A stretch of 64,000 bases of DNA from Linnemannia elongata. Taxonomy: Eukaryota; Mortierellomycota; Mortierellomycetes; Mortierellales; Mortierellaceae. A model generated the notes under the pieces. That model searched no databases. It had not been told where the DNA came from and saw only the letters and a program-made list of their open reading frames with translations. A program made the position numbers and the translations under genes. Of this stretch, positions 45,903 to 58,432 are shown in pieces (within the stretch, counting starts at the first letter, position 1; each line of letters opens with the position of its first letter). The stretch covers positions 1,178,001 to 1,242,000 of the forward strand of contig JAXBDG010000002.1 of the NCBI GenBank assembly GCA_036320915.1, given 5' to 3'.

Positions 45903-47240
45903 ATGGTTATCGTCCAGGTAGGCCTCACCTCTGTGTCTTTCTTCATATTTAACTCTTCTCAGTTCTACCTGCAAGTCTCCAAGTGTCTAATCTCATTCAC
46001 TCCTGTTTTGTGATGCATAGCCCAACACCCAGATTAAGTACGGCATTCTACTTTCGGACCCATGCATTGCATGGTTTATTTCGTGGACACAGGGAATGCA
46101 ACCAACGGCAACAAGCAGGAAGACTAACAACTCAACACTTTTCAAACAACGAACAGGTTGACCAACGTCTCTATCGTTCGGTACCGCAAGGGCGGCAAGA
46201 GATTCGAGATTGCATGCTACAAGAACAAGGTCATGGAATGGAGAAGCGGCGTGTAAGTTGTAGTCGTAGTCAACGCTACGCCCCCAGTCAGGCTTGTTGT
46301 CTCTTTTGCCTCCATACATCTCGTCGCATTACCATTCATTTTAACATATATCTTTCGATTGTAAATACGATAGTGAAAAGGATCTTGGAGAGGTGATGCA
46401 AATTGACAATGTATTTCTGAACGTCTCGAAGGGGCAGGCGGCCAACAAGGATGATCTTATGAAGTGTTTCAAGACTGAAGACCGCAATGCCATTATCCTT
46501 GAGGTAAAACATCCCCCACTGGACACTTTCACCAACAGGAAATGACACAGCAATGTAAAAGGCGGTCAGATATGCAAGTACTCACTCCTCCCTTTCCACT
46601 GTTTCATAACCATAGATCTTGAAGAAGGGAGAATTGCAGGTCGGAGAAAAGGAGCGCGCATCGATGTTGGAGGGCATGTACCGTGATATCGCCACAACCG
46701 TTGCCGAGAAGTGTGTCAACCCCGAGACCAAACGCCCTTATACTGTCACAATGATCGAAAAGGCCATGGCCGATCTTCACTTGTCCGTCAACCCTTCTCG
46801 TTCAGCAAAATCCCAGGCTTTGGATGTGATCAAGCAGTTGTTGGAGAAGAAGACTATCCCTATTGCCAGAGCTCAGATGCGGATCAGGATCGTGGTCCCT
46901 TCGAAGGACGGAAAGAGGATAAAGGACAAGTTGATGACCATGATTGCTTCCAAGGAGGACGAGGATCTGGATGAGAACTATGAATGGGTAAGAACAAGCG
47001 AACTGTATCATATGGAGGGAAAAGAGTGTACTGCGGATGAGATTCTAAAGTGGGTGTGAATTCTGGCCCGCAGTTACAAGAAATGTCTAACCATTTTGCA
47101 TTGTTTATATATAGACGTGCTTGATTGACCCAGGACAGTTCAGACCCATCAACGAATTGCTTCAGTCAGAGACAAAGGGCAAGGGACAGCTCGAGATGTT
47201 GAGCTTGACCGAGACCAAACAGGGAGACGAAGTGTTCTAA
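45903..47240 (+). CDS. SDO1: Ribosome maturation factor SDO1/SBDS
   Basis: Six exons (45903-45917, 46021-46037, 46157-46252, 46374-46503, 46616-46987, 47115-47240) give 251 residues, the normal SBDS length. The first two exons are only 15 and 17 bases and spell MVIVQPNTQIK. Then [25 protein letters not shown], with the conserved [10 protein letters not shown] core of domain I, the linker [14 protein letters not shown], domain II with [13 protein letters not shown] and domain III with QMRIRIVVP. With the GTPase EFL1 this protein releases the anti-association factor Tif6/eIF6 from late 60S particles in the cytoplasm. All domains are intact. Its stop lies 161 bases from the stop of the convergent COQ4 gene. 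Confidence 0.96.
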
Positions 47241-47401
47241 AGCAGAATCAGCGCAGGGCAACAGGATATCGACACCTCAGCGAAGCAAATCTTCATATAG
47301 ACACCACCTCACGTTGACACTCTTGGAATAAAACGCACCCAAAAAAAAACACAATCCAAATGCGCTTTTAATATTGTTCTAGTTGGTAAATGCTTAAGAT
47401 T

Positions 47402-48558
47402 TTACACCTGGGGGCATGGTCGAACACCAAGTTCCCGCTGAACATCCTCAACAGGTTTATCCATCCACTCCTCCCACCTCACATTCATCAACAGCTTGCT
47501 CGTGCTCCCATTCTCCAATGCCCAGGGAACATACACATTAAACAATCTCTCCCGCTCTTCGGATGACAGTCTCAACGGTCCAAAGAAGGATGAGAGCATA
47601 GTCATGGGCAGACCTGTCTGGGCCATTTCGAACCACTTGAGCGCAATCTCGCCATCGACCGTTACTGGCAATCCTGTCAGTGTGTGATAGAAATCGTGTG
47701 TCTCGCGGTATCTTTGCATCACATATGCTAGTTCCTCTGAATCTACAAAGTGCACCTATATATCAAGTGGTCATCAAACGGATCGCATGTCAGTAATTAA
47801 GACGTAGGTCACATTCTATATCTTACGATGAGAAATGATAGAGTTGTTATTTTCAATTCTTACAGGCTCGCGGGTATCGGGAGAGACTTGTTGGTCGTCC
47901 AAGAAGCGGACGTATTCACGTCCAAAGGTGCCATCGGGGAGTTGGCGAAGGGTATCGAGTTGCATGGTCTCAGAGGTGATAACAGGTCTCTCGCGGAGGA
48001 TACGGCGTCCCTCCGGGTCCTGAAGCATCTGATCCCTGATCCTGTTCAGAAAGATCCCACTCGTCGTTTCTCCCAATGCTGCCACCATATCTGAACATGA
48101 AGGAGAAAGACAAGAATGGGTTGGTTAGGAAAATGTCGTTTTGCCGGTGTGTTAAGAATATGGATGTTATGGTAGTGAGAAAGAGTATGATGATAATTAC
48201 CTCCGCGCAAGGGGTTGGCAAGGGCTGTGAATGCAGATCCGACAGCCAGGATGGTGCGCTGCAAGGGTGAGATTGGGATATGACCATCGTAGAGTTTGCC
48301 TGTTGGGGCTTCAACTAAAATTGAGAGACCAATTGAGTTAGTTGAGTCATTGACTAGAAGCTGATACGATCAGTTGATGAATGGTAGTCGTGTAAGAAAA
48401 ATCGGAGACGCGTCTTGACGTGACATACGTGGTGAACGGAAGGTAAAGAGGCTAGCACAAGGAACTGCGGACCTTGCGAGAGAAGGGGTGGTTCCTGTGC
48501 GAGTGAAGCATTGCTTCAAGACTGAAGGGTTGGCCCGTGTGAAAATACGTGCCGACAT
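47402..48558 (-). CDS. COQ4: Ubiquinone biosynthesis protein COQ4
   Basis: Four minus-strand exons (48558-48429, 48314-48201, 48090-47864, 47755-47402) give about 274 residues. The Arg/Ser-rich N-terminus (MSARIFTRANPS...) is a plausible mitochondrial presequence. Then LYDGHIPISPLQRTILAVGSA, the usual COQ4 start, DMVAALGETT, RERPVITS and the zinc-binding signature HDFYHTLTGLPVTVDGE (HDxxH..E). COQ4 sits on the matrix face of the inner membrane, organises the coenzyme Q complex and takes part in ring decarboxylation/hydroxylation (family knowledge). All signature residues are present. Divergent from SFM1 with 265 bases between starts, so they may share a promoter. Confidence 0.95.
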
Positions 48559-48823
48559 GGTGAATGGGTGGTTGGGAGGTTATGAAAAAAGTGTGTGGAG
48601 GTGTGATGAAGGAAGAGAAACGAAACGAAAAAGGAACGGGAAGGAGGATAAAAGAGCACAGCTTGCGCCCACGTTGAAGGGAAAGTTTGTTCCTTGAACG
48701 GTGGTGGGACTGCTAATTAGTGGACGCTGTTTACAAACAGTGGTCAGAAAAAGCTCATGGTACTTTTTTTCTTTTTCTCTTGATCACCTCATTCAACCAA
48801 GGACCAGCAGCAAACTAGACAAC

Positions 48824-49887
48824 ATGGCCAAGAACTACATCGTCGAACATATGGAAGAAGGTGCGAGGAAAAACACAGTACAGGACAACTTAGGAAGAAA
48901 CAGGCGCTACTTTGAACAAACAACACAAATACAGTATCGGAGAGACTGACTGTGTACTTTCAACTGTCTCACTTTACTGGGCTTGGATAATTAGGCATGC
49001 ACGACTGGTGCACGCTGGAGTACGAGCACATGGTCTCTGTCTGCGGAGCCGACCACATCTACTTCACTGCCCTCACCCCCAAGACCCTCGAAGGCATGCC
49101 TGCCTCGCTCAGAAAGGCCCACTGCCATACCGAGGACATCCTGACCATGGGCGACCGTATCCCCCACGAGAAGGTCTGTCTCCTCGACCCTGCTTCGCCT
49201 TACCCCCTCGCCCCCGAGGATGCTGACACCTATGACTTTTTCCTTTTTGGAGGTATCTTGGGTGATGACCCACCAAGAGGTAAGACTTTGTCTGCTTTGA
49301 GTTCAAGCATATGTCGTTCAATTGAGTCGAGTGGAAACGAAAGGTTGATCAGTTTGGCTAATGAATTTCTTTGTTTGTAATAGATCGCACTGGAGAGTTG
49401 AGAAAGTTGGGATTCGCTACTCGTCACTTGGGACCTGTTCAGATGACCACCGATACCGCCGTCAATGTTTCCCGTCGCGTTGTCGAGGGCAAGAGTAAGT
49501 TTTCACAGGATACCTAATTGCATCCGCAAGTAGCGGTAGATCGTACAGGGCGGGAGTCATGGAGCAGGACAACATTCGCAGGACACATAGAAAGCAAAGA
49601 TTGTTGCATGCTCACCTATCCGTCTGATTCTATCTTTCAAATACAATTTTTTAGCCCCATTGGACAAGATCCAGTTTATTGACCACCCAGAGATCAAGTT
49701 GCGCAAGAAGGAGACCGTGACGATGCCCTTCCGTTACATTGCCCTCCCTCCCAAGGAATCAACAGAAGTCGAGGGTGAGGAGTCAACAAAAAAGTCAAAG
49801 AAGGCCAAGAAGTTGGAGCCTTTGCTTCCTCCCGGCATGCTTGAGTTGTTGAAGAAGGATAACGACACCGCCCTCGATCTGTTCTAA
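48824..49887 (+). CDS. SFM1: SPOUT protein arginine methyltransferase SFM1
   Basis: Four exons (48824-48860, 48995-49279, 49384-49494, 49655-49887) give about 221 residues, near the 213 of the yeast protein. The start MAKNYIVEHMEEG matches the yeast SFM1 start (KYIIEHMEEG type). The middle has FFLFGGILGDDPPRDRTGEL and the trefoil-knot region LGFATRHLGPVQMTTDTAV. SFM1 methylates one arginine of ribosomal protein uS3 using S-adenosylmethionine, an unusual task for a SPOUT-fold enzyme. The C-terminal Lys-rich insertion (about residues 185-200) is fungal-lineage specific in look. A strong assignment from both ends of the protein. Confidence 0.92.
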
Positions 49888-52015
49888 GCTTCTTAGATGG
49901 ACAGAGATGGAGTATGTCATATGCGTACTCTTCACCGAACAGGGATGAACGGCCACAATAAATGAAGAAAACAATAACAGTCATATCGCCGCAGGAGTAA
50001 GGATTTTTTATGCGGGGGATAGGCTGACGCGAACACTTTTTTTCGTAGGTGGAATGAAAAAAGAGCGTGAAGGGCGATGAACGTCGACCTCATGACTGCT
50101 ACATTGGAGCTACTTTGATATTCTTGGTTTAAAATATACCGCCGCCGCCCTCGTATAGGACGAAAATGCCCTCATTGTCGACCCTTGGACTGTTCTGCAT
50201 TGAAGGAAAGAGAAAATTGAAAAGAAAGACAAGCAGTGGGAAGATACGGGAGGCCGACAAGGAGACGGGAGGTAGGAGCAATGCTTATTGAGGTTAAACT
50301 TGAGCCTGAGCGGCGTGTCTTGTTTTGAATGGTGTAACCCTTAGTGTTGGTCCGCCGGATTTTGCAAAATTGCAGACCCTTTTGGACAGAAACCATGACA
50401 GTGGCGAAGTTAAGTTAAGTTAACTTTGCCATTCTCAAGATTTTGGGACTGTTGGTGTGCGGACTGTTTCCTTGGCAGGGCACGATGGAAAAGCCCTATG
50501 ATACCAAACATCCAGTGGAAGCGCGGCAGATATAGACAAAAAAGTGCGGCGTGTCCATTTTTGGAAATCAATGCTGACAACTTTTTTCTTGTTGGAGGTG
50601 GTAAATTACCCGAATGCATTAGGAAGTTTGCATGGCGCGGAGTCCCTCAAGCTAAAACCAACCACTAACCCAGCTGGCTGTGAGCGGGGTTTGCATGGGT
50701 GTGGAACAAAAAATATTGTCATGAATAGCTGGCTAATCAGGGTTTAGTAGCCAAAACAACATATTTTATGTGAAATGCCCAATACTTGCCAAGCAAGCCC
50801 TGAGTGTAAAAAAATCTGTCGAAGAATCAAAGACAATGAAGCGAGGGATGTGAACTACCATTGACGAGAGAAGGTACTAGATCTGAGCCTACAGCCCATG
50901 GGTTCAAACATGAGATTTAATAGTTTCGACTTCCTTGGCACCCTGTTTCTGTTAACGATTGATCATGAATGGATGAAATGGAAGGAAAAGAAGAAGATGA
51001 AGAAAAAGGGCGACTTGCGTTGTTGAAACTTTCGAGATAAGGTGTTTCAAAGTAGCCGCACGCTAGCGAAGAGGGATGGCGAGTGAGAGAAAGAGGAAAT
51101 TGTGGGCTAAAGTCCAAGGATCGAGTAAAAGGGTTGTCATAACGATCATCATGATCAAGGTGGACGACTTGTGCTGGTACCATTAAGGAAGTTCAAGTTC
51201 TTTTACAGTCTGAAGGAGAAAGCTAGGCTTGAGTGATATCCTGTCATAAGTTGATCTGAGAGACAGCAAACAACAAGATTGGTATTCTGCGGTCAACCAA
51301 GTCCCATTGTCTCGAAAAGATAATAGTCAACCGCTAGTTTAGTTAACTATGATCAATGCAGTCCATTATTGGAATTGAATTGGCAGCCCGATCTATTTTG
51401 CCATTGTTCTGATAGATACCAAAGTCGATCCAAGCTCACGCCCAACTTTCTCTTCTTTTTTCGCCTTCTGTTTTCAATTGACTTTTACATCATCACAGAC
51501 AGAGAGACAGAGGCAATTGCGGCGTGTTTTCCCGTGCAACCACTCTCATGGACTTTGTTCGACTTGTCCCCCCCTGGACAGAGATGTATGCACCCCCATC
51601 ATTGACTGTCGGATATAAAATGGTGCCCCTCTCCCACCACCCATTCCTCACTCCAACCATCTGTCAGTTTTTCTCTTTCTTTTACATTGCACCGAAAAGG
51701 TTAATTCTCAATTAGAGTTGCCTGTATTCTCAGTCTCTCACACCCTTTTGTGTACTGTCGTCTATTCCCTCCACTCTTTTCTTTTGTCTCTCTTTCCTCT
51801 TTCTTCCTCTCTTCCTTCTTCTTCTTCTTCTTCTTCTTCTACGCCTTCCTCCCGTTCCTTGTTCCATTCCTAATTATTTTTTATTGTTCATCCCACTCGA
51901 CTGTCACCTCTTCCTCGGTGCATTCACCCTCCATTCCCTCTCCTCTCTTCATTCCCACCCGCCCTCACTCACTCACCCTCACTTTACATTCACATTCACC
52001 ACCTCCTTCAACTGC
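49888..52015. other. 2.1-kb gap before ABCA 2
   Basis: No gene supported. Holds an unexplained GTTAAGTTAACTTTGCCA segment (about 50412-50429, also at 42662-42679 inverted), two minus-strand open frames of 75-90 codons without recognisable content, and the CT-rich leader of ABCA 2 from about 51720. Confidence 0.5.
51614..51620 (+). promoter_or_regulatory. TATA-like box (TATAAAA)
   Basis: TATAAAA about 400 bases before the ABCA 2 start and just ahead of CT-rich leader sequence. A plausible core promoter element. Confidence 0.4.
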
Positions 52016-55000
52016 ATGAGTTTAAGTGCCCACCACCTGGCCGCCTCTCGCTTGTCAACCAGTTCATCGGTCTCGGAAAGTCATTCCCTCCACGAACTTC
52101 ACTCTCAGGAACGGCCCCTCATGTCTCACACGAACAACCACAAAGCCGACCTGGCAGACCCTGTGTCACGCCTAACAGCCCAGGCTAGCTACAATGTCAT
52201 CTCCGTACCTACCGCCAAGCAGCAGCTTGTTGCTCTCACCATCAAGAATATCAAGATCCGTATCCGTGATCTTGCCCAGACCATGTAAGCACGATCATGC
52301 CTTCTTTCTTCACTGCGTTTTTGTTATTCTGACGAGAACAAGTTGTCTGACCATAAAGTTGTTTTATCTTCTATTCCCCTCTGTGAAAATAGTAATGCGG
52401 TATTCCAGGTACAACTATCAATTCGTTATGCCTGTAGCTTAATTTTTTTTTATTAACCCTCTCAATCTCTCAATCCCTTTCAATGGAGCCTACCTACTCA
52501 CAAATATATCTTCTGCAATGTCCACCACTCATAGCCTGTCTGGATGATGCTGATTCTTGTCTTCCTTCACCTCTCTGCCAAGGGTCCCGCACATCGTACG
52601 TCTAAATAACATCAATTGTCGCACTCTCTCTCTCCCTCTTGTTCAATACTCGCTCCCTCACGACAATATCCTCATTCTCATCAACTAACCTTTTGTTCTC
52701 ATCGGATAATCTAGACATGTCGGTGAAGGCATTGCCCTTCCTCTCCGACGACACTTGCGTCTCAACAACAGCATGCACGTACTTTGGATATACAGGACTC
52801 CCAGCAACCGACCCCATCATCTCCGAACTCACTGGATTCTTCACCGCCTCAGAACCAAAGTCGGTCGTTCCCAAATTCTACACCAATGAGGCTGAGATGA
52901 CAGCTGCTTATGACGCTTCGCCAAGGAACTTTGTTGTCGGCGTTGTCTTTTACGGACCCTCCACTAACCTGACGACTCCTTCTGCTGCTGGAGGATCTCC
53001 TGCCGATTTGTACCGGTACACCATCGTTGCCAACCATACCTCTTACTCCAACTCTGAGTACCTCAACTCTCGCTTCGCCACAGCTCAGGTAAAAGCATAC
53101 GTCTTCGTCTCCTATCGATTGGCTTCTCCGCTCTTTGAAAATGAACGCGTTTCCTAAATATCTTGCAACTTCATCTGCATTAGGCTTATGTGGAGCGTGC
53201 GGCGATCAACTTGCGTCGCAAGGCCAACGGAAAGCCAGGACTCTCATCGCCTCTTCCCCTGAAGACTGATCCCGGCACTGTGGACTCCGGAGTTGGCAGG
53301 ACATTCATTTCGTATGCCAACTTTGTTGGTTTGGGCTCGTCCATCAACCAAGGATTGAACGCCTACTATGTCATCTTTTGTTTCCAGGCTGTCTGGGTCG
53401 GTGTTCTCAGTGTTCTTACTGAAGAAAAGAAGAAGAAGATCCGTATGGCTATGACTATGATGGGTATGCACAGGGATCCTTACCTGATCTCTCTCTGGCT
53501 GATGCAAAAGTAAGTCAACGTTCCCTAGTGTGCATTGTCAGGTCTCTATTGCGCATTTCCTATCGGCGCGTCAGTACAGCAACACAGACAGAAGCTCATA
53601 TTAACGATGTAAATATTCATGAACATAATAGCATTCAGAACCTGGCAACGTGCGCTTTGATGGTTATGATCCTCTTTGTCGGCAAGATCTTCACCAACAC
53701 CAACGCCTTTATTGTCTGGTTGATCTTAGTCCTGTTCTCGTTCTCCTGCACAGCATTTGGAACCATTGCTTCAGTCTTGGTCTCCGACCCCAAGAAGAGC
53801 AACACTGCCTCATTCATGATCTTGATTTGGACCGTCGGCTCTTTTGGTATCTGTATGGCGCTCGTCTTTGGAGGCGGCAAGATTATTGATCCCACCACCG
53901 AGACTCTCCTATTCTTGCTTCCCTCCGTCGCCATCGGTCGTGCTATCAGCTACATCTCCAACGTCGAGGCCGCATTGGGTGGTGTCACATTTGACAACTT
54001 ATCCGCTGGACCTTGTGGCAAGGCTTTGTGGATGTTGGCTATCGATGCCGTTCTGTTCACCTTCATCGCCTGGTACCTTGATGCCGTCTTCCCTGGAGAG
54101 TATGGAAATGCTCTGCCCTTTGACTTTTTCTTGCGCCCCAGCTACTGGGGCTTTGGACAGTATCGTAATGCCGCCGAAATCCTCCCTCACGATCTCCAGC
54201 GCCCCGCCGAAACTGTCGCACCTATTGGAACACCTGTCGCCAAGAATCACTCGGACATGTTTGAGCAGTTCGATATCTCTCACATCCCCGTAGAGGATCG
54301 CAGCATTATCTCTGCCAGGGGCATCCGCAAGGTGTACTCAACTGGACCTGGCTGGGCCTACAGCATCCCTCTCTATGGCTTGCTTGTTCGTTTGTTCTAT
54401 CCTCCAAAGTCCGAGCGCAAGACTGGTCCCTTTTCAGGCATTCAGCACCAGGAGGTTGTCAAGGGCTTGGATCTGGAGGTCCACAAGAACGAGATTCTCG
54501 GATTCCTTGGTCATAACGGTGCCGGAAAGACCACATCTCTGTCGATTATCATGGGTATGGTCAAGTCCTCTGCTGGATCTGTCATTGTCAATGGACACTT
54601 AATGCCTGGAAGTGATGCTGCAGGTGGTCGCAAGGTCGACATGCGTACTTTGACCGAAGTCCAGAAGCAGATGGGTGTCTGCCCTCAGCACGATGTCCTC
54701 TTCGAGACACTTTCTGCTTGGGAGACAGTTCAGCTCTACGCGACCATCAAGGGCGTCAAGGTCTTAGGTCGCACCAACGCTGGTTCTGCCAATGGGTCTT
54801 CCAACAACTCTCAGTCATCTCAGCAGCTGTTGGACGAGTACCTCGAGCACCTTTTGGACGACGTCTACCTCAAGGAGAAGAAGCACGAGCGTGTCGCCAC
54901 CTTTTCGGGAGGAATGAAGCGCAAGCTCTCGGTCGCTCTTGCCTTCCTCGGTGACCCCAAGGTTGTCTTGCTCGATGAGCCTACTACGGGTATGGATGTC

Positions 55001-55654
55001 TTTACTCGCAAGCAGGTCTGGCAGCTGATGCAGGACTCGAAGGCTGGACGCGCCATTCTGTTGACAACCCACTCGATGGAGGAGGCCGATGCTTTGGGTG
55101 ACCGTATTGCGATATTGTCGGACGGTCACTTGCAGACCATGGGCAGCTCCTTGTTCCTGAAGAACCGCTTTGGATTGGGGTACCGTCTGAGTCTCGAGAA
55201 GCGCCGTGTCATGTTGGCGGACCAGCATCACGCCCAACAGAAGCAACGCTCTTACAACAACAACGAAATCCAGGCAACCAGTTACTTGGACGAGGATCGT
55301 CATGAAGTCAACACGATCTTGTTTGATGAGGAGCGTACGACGGCGATTGTTCAACAGCATTTCCCTGATGCGACGATCGATGTCAACACCGCAACGGATA
55401 TCACGTATGTCTTGCCCACGACTGGCACGGTTGAGCAGCGGAATGGACGGAGTGCTCAGGAGTACATCCAGGACAAGAAAGCGGCTCTCCCTGGTCTGTT
55501 TGCTCATCTGGATAGTGAAATTGCGGCCAACCGGTTGGGCGTCAAGAGTGTCGGCCTTTCGTTGACGACGCTGGAGGAGGTCTTTGTTAGTCTTCAGGAG
55601 CAAGAGGAGGCTGAGAAGCTCGCCAGAGAGGAGGCCGAGAATAACACCAAGTGA
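52016..55654 (+). CDS. ABCA-type half transporter 2
   Basis: Six exons (52016-52284, 52393-52408, 52535-52595, 52715-53088, 53184-53509, 53632-55654) give about 1,022 residues. The 16-base second exon is required to keep phase (QTINAVFQPVWMM). One TMD with a large outer domain, about six helices (NLATCALMVMILFVGKIF, IVWLILVLFSFSCTAFGT, and others), then one NBD: Walker A GHNGAGKT near residue 642, signature FSGGMKRKLS near 774, Walker B VVLLDEPTTGMD near 794 and H-loop TTHSMEEAD. ABCA family, expected to translocate lipids as a dimer. It differs from ABCA 1 in the outer domain and an insertion before the signature (Gly/Ser/Asn-rich), so the two are old paralogues. Confidence 0.9.
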
Positions 55655-56276
55655 AACGCACGTTCTTGAAACTCTACCGTGCATGAATTGATGAACTACT
55701 TCCTTCCTTCCTTTTATCTCCTTTTCACACCATCTATACCATTTACCATTTACTTATTAAATCATTATGAACAAAGATATTCCTTTTATTGCCTATAACG
55801 CCAATTGCTCCACAACCTTACAAACGTGCTCACCACTTTTACGCCTCAATAATTAGCAAGGTGAACAGAGAGAGAGTACAAACTGTCCACCCACCCATCT
55901 ATCCCAAATGCGCCAATGGGCAAGCGAGGTCTGAAGCCATCGATTGTCCCTAAACGGGGTTAAGGTTCAAGACGCCCAAATTGCTATTGTTGTCTGTCCT
56001 CTCTCGGTTGAGCCAGCCGTTCAGTGAAAGAAAGCGAGTACATAAGTGTTTGTGGTTGAGACCTGGAGAGAGACAAAGAAACGAAGACGAGGAGAAAGGA
56101 GGGTTCAGTCTCTCACACTCTCTCGGTCGTTCCTTCTTCCCTCTCTTTTTCTCTCGCTCACCTCCACTTTTGTTTCTTTTTCTCTTTACTCATTCCTCAT
56201 CTCTCTTTACTTCATCTCCTCATCTTTTCACTTCATCACCTCTTTTTTTTATTTTCCGTTACGCCTGAACTAAGTT
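55655..56276. other. Intergenic, 3' flank and CT-rich leader
   Basis: 3' end of ABCA 2 and the CT-rich 5' leader of the channel gene. No gene seen. Confidence 0.6.
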
Positions 56277-57846
56277 ATGAGCAACTACAACAACAGCAGC
56301 AACCCTCAACAGCCATCATCGGCATACACCTCCCGGAAGCAAGACGAGTACCACCCCTTGCAAAACCAACAGCAATACAATGGCGGCAGAGCTGGTCAGG
56401 ATGAGCATTATGAGCTGAGCAATGCAGGAGGTCAGATGGATTCGGCGGGAAGACCCAAGAAGAGGAATGTGATCACTGAAGCCCGGTCTGGAATCACACA
56501 CAGCGCTCAAGCTGTCCGGGGAGGCATTTCTAACGGTACGCCCTTTTGTCCTGTTCTCAAAGGAGGCCATTTAGGTTCCAGTTTCGCTTTATGTGCTAAA
56601 GAAGGACAGGGGAGCAACAACAAGTTCTAATCCTCCCACCATTATGTCTCTTGTTTGCTTCAAATAGTTGAGAAGGGAGTTAACCAAGTGGGCGACAAAC
56701 TAGCGAAAGCACCGGGTATTAAGCAAGGAGCATCGTTCTTTGCCGATTACCGCAAGTTCATGGACCGCGGCAATGTTATTGACCTTGCTGTTGCTGTTAT
56801 TGTTGGTATGTGGGCTGTTGTTTGTTCAAGAATTTCGTCAAATGCATGTGGGCGTACCTAAATTTTTGCATAGTTTTCCAGAACGGCGAGTTGAGGACAG
56901 TGGTCGGACGTTCCTGAAGGAATCTGAAATGGAGGCGTGATTGTTTTGAGCGCCGCTCGGTTAGTGTCGTAGGTGTGGTGTCTGACGCTTGTCTTTTTTC
57001 TCTTTTTTCTATTCTTTTGTGATTTGGGGTAATAATAGGTGCTGCCTTCACTGCTGTAAGTTACCTCATCTATAACTCTTCAGTAGGAACGAAAAAGACG
57101 ATGAATGAATCATGAAAGCGTGAAAAGATGCTGACCTCGATTGTTCTTGTATCCGCCATCGTGTAGATTGTCACTAGTTTGGTGACGGATATTATCACGC
57201 CTTTGATCGCCATCGCTACAGGAAAGAACCTCGAGGAGAACTTCATCGTCCTGCACCGTAATCCTCTCGACCCTCCTAACACTCCTGTGAGTTATTTGTC
57301 CTTTCTTGTACACGCAAAAGAGTTCTCAAGTGAAAATGATTTTCTAATGTCTTCATTTGCTTCTTTTCTTTGTTGCTCAACGAACTCATAGTTGCCAACG
57401 AGGGCATTTGCGAAGGAACATTTTGCGGTGACATGGAACTGGGGAAACTTTGTGCAAACGGTCATCAACTTTTTCATCATCTCTGGTTGCGTCTTTATCC
57501 TTGTCAAAGGTGAGACCCACAAAGATATGCTGCCCAACTCAATCGTCAGACTTGAACCATTGGGACATACTTTCTGGCCAACGCTTTATTCATCATTCAT
57601 CTCCTCCTCCTCTTCCCTTCCATTTTTACAATAGTGTACGAGGTGAGCAGGAAGTCCAAGAAGGAGGTGACTGAGAAGAAATGCGATTACTGTCTGAAGA
57701 GCATCCCATTGAACGCTGTGCGTTGCCCTAACTGCACGACATGGCTTGATTGGGATGCATGTGCCAAGGTCGCTAACATGGAACGCGTTGCTGCTGCCTC
57801 TAACGGAGGTCATTCGCCCTTTGCCGACCAAACCTCTCACTTCTGA
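56277..57846 (+). CDS. MscL-type large-conductance mechanosensitive channel with zinc-ribbon tail
   Basis: Six exons (56277-56535, 56668-56805, 57039-57055, 57167-57286, 57392-57509, 57635-57846) give about 287 residues. The 17-base third exon encodes the AAFTA of the pore helix. A polar Asn/Gln-rich leader of about 105 residues precedes [23 protein letters not shown] and [20 protein letters not shown], matching the bacterial MscL amphipathic start and TM1. TM2 is [19 protein letters not shown]. After the usual basic [10 protein letters not shown] comes [18 protein letters not shown] (about residues 234-251), two CxxC pairs as in a zinc ribbon. Bacterial MscL opens under membrane tension as a pentamer; fungal versions occur in a few lineages. 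Location in the cell is unknown. Confidence 0.9.
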
Positions 57847-58432
57847 GGACACGTTGTAGTTTCTCTCGTAGATCGAAACATGTTCGTTTCGAATAGAATA
57901 TCTATGTGCCCACATTCCTTTGCATGAAAACATGATTGACTATTTGCGTCGCCTTTTACGCGTTGCTGCCACATGGCATGTGTCCTCTACTGCCAAGAAA
58001 TAGGATGTTTGTTTGTCTGTCTTATTACTGAAAAGGATGAGGCTGGACAGGACACAGCCAAAAGAAGGAATAAAAGCGTATAGGCCGAGGGTAACCCCAT
58101 TGACGTCAATTTCTCAGCCAAGCTGCGATGTTTTGGCTGTCTGTCGTCTAAAAAAAAATGCCTCAGGTACACACACAGACACATACAAAACATACATAGC
58201 ACACATGGTCATGACCCTCTTCGCCTTCTTGCTCCGCTCCCTCCGCTGCTTTAAAAAAGTGCCTGCAGAGTCGTCGTCGCCCTTTTTTTTTTGGTTTTTT
58301 CTTTCTTTTCAATTCCGTCTGTTTATCCTTTTCTCCCTCTCTTCTTTCTTTTCATACGTTCCACTCTCCTCATTCATATACCCACCTTTTTTTTCAATAC
58401 ATTCAACCTCCATCAATTTTCAACGGAAACTC
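57847..58432. other. Intergenic, 3' flank and CT-rich leader
   Basis: 586 bases between channel and monooxygenase genes; ends in CT-rich leader sequence. No gene seen. Confidence 0.6.

Noticed and set aside
50917..51183. 88-codon minus-strand frame in the gap before ABCA 2
   Set aside because: Ser/Phe-rich sequence without a domain; cannot be supported as a gene.
57056..57166. snoRNA-like GATGAAT...CTGA in an MscL intron
   Set aside because: The C-like box deviates from the consensus and the boxes are only about 35 bases apart, too short.
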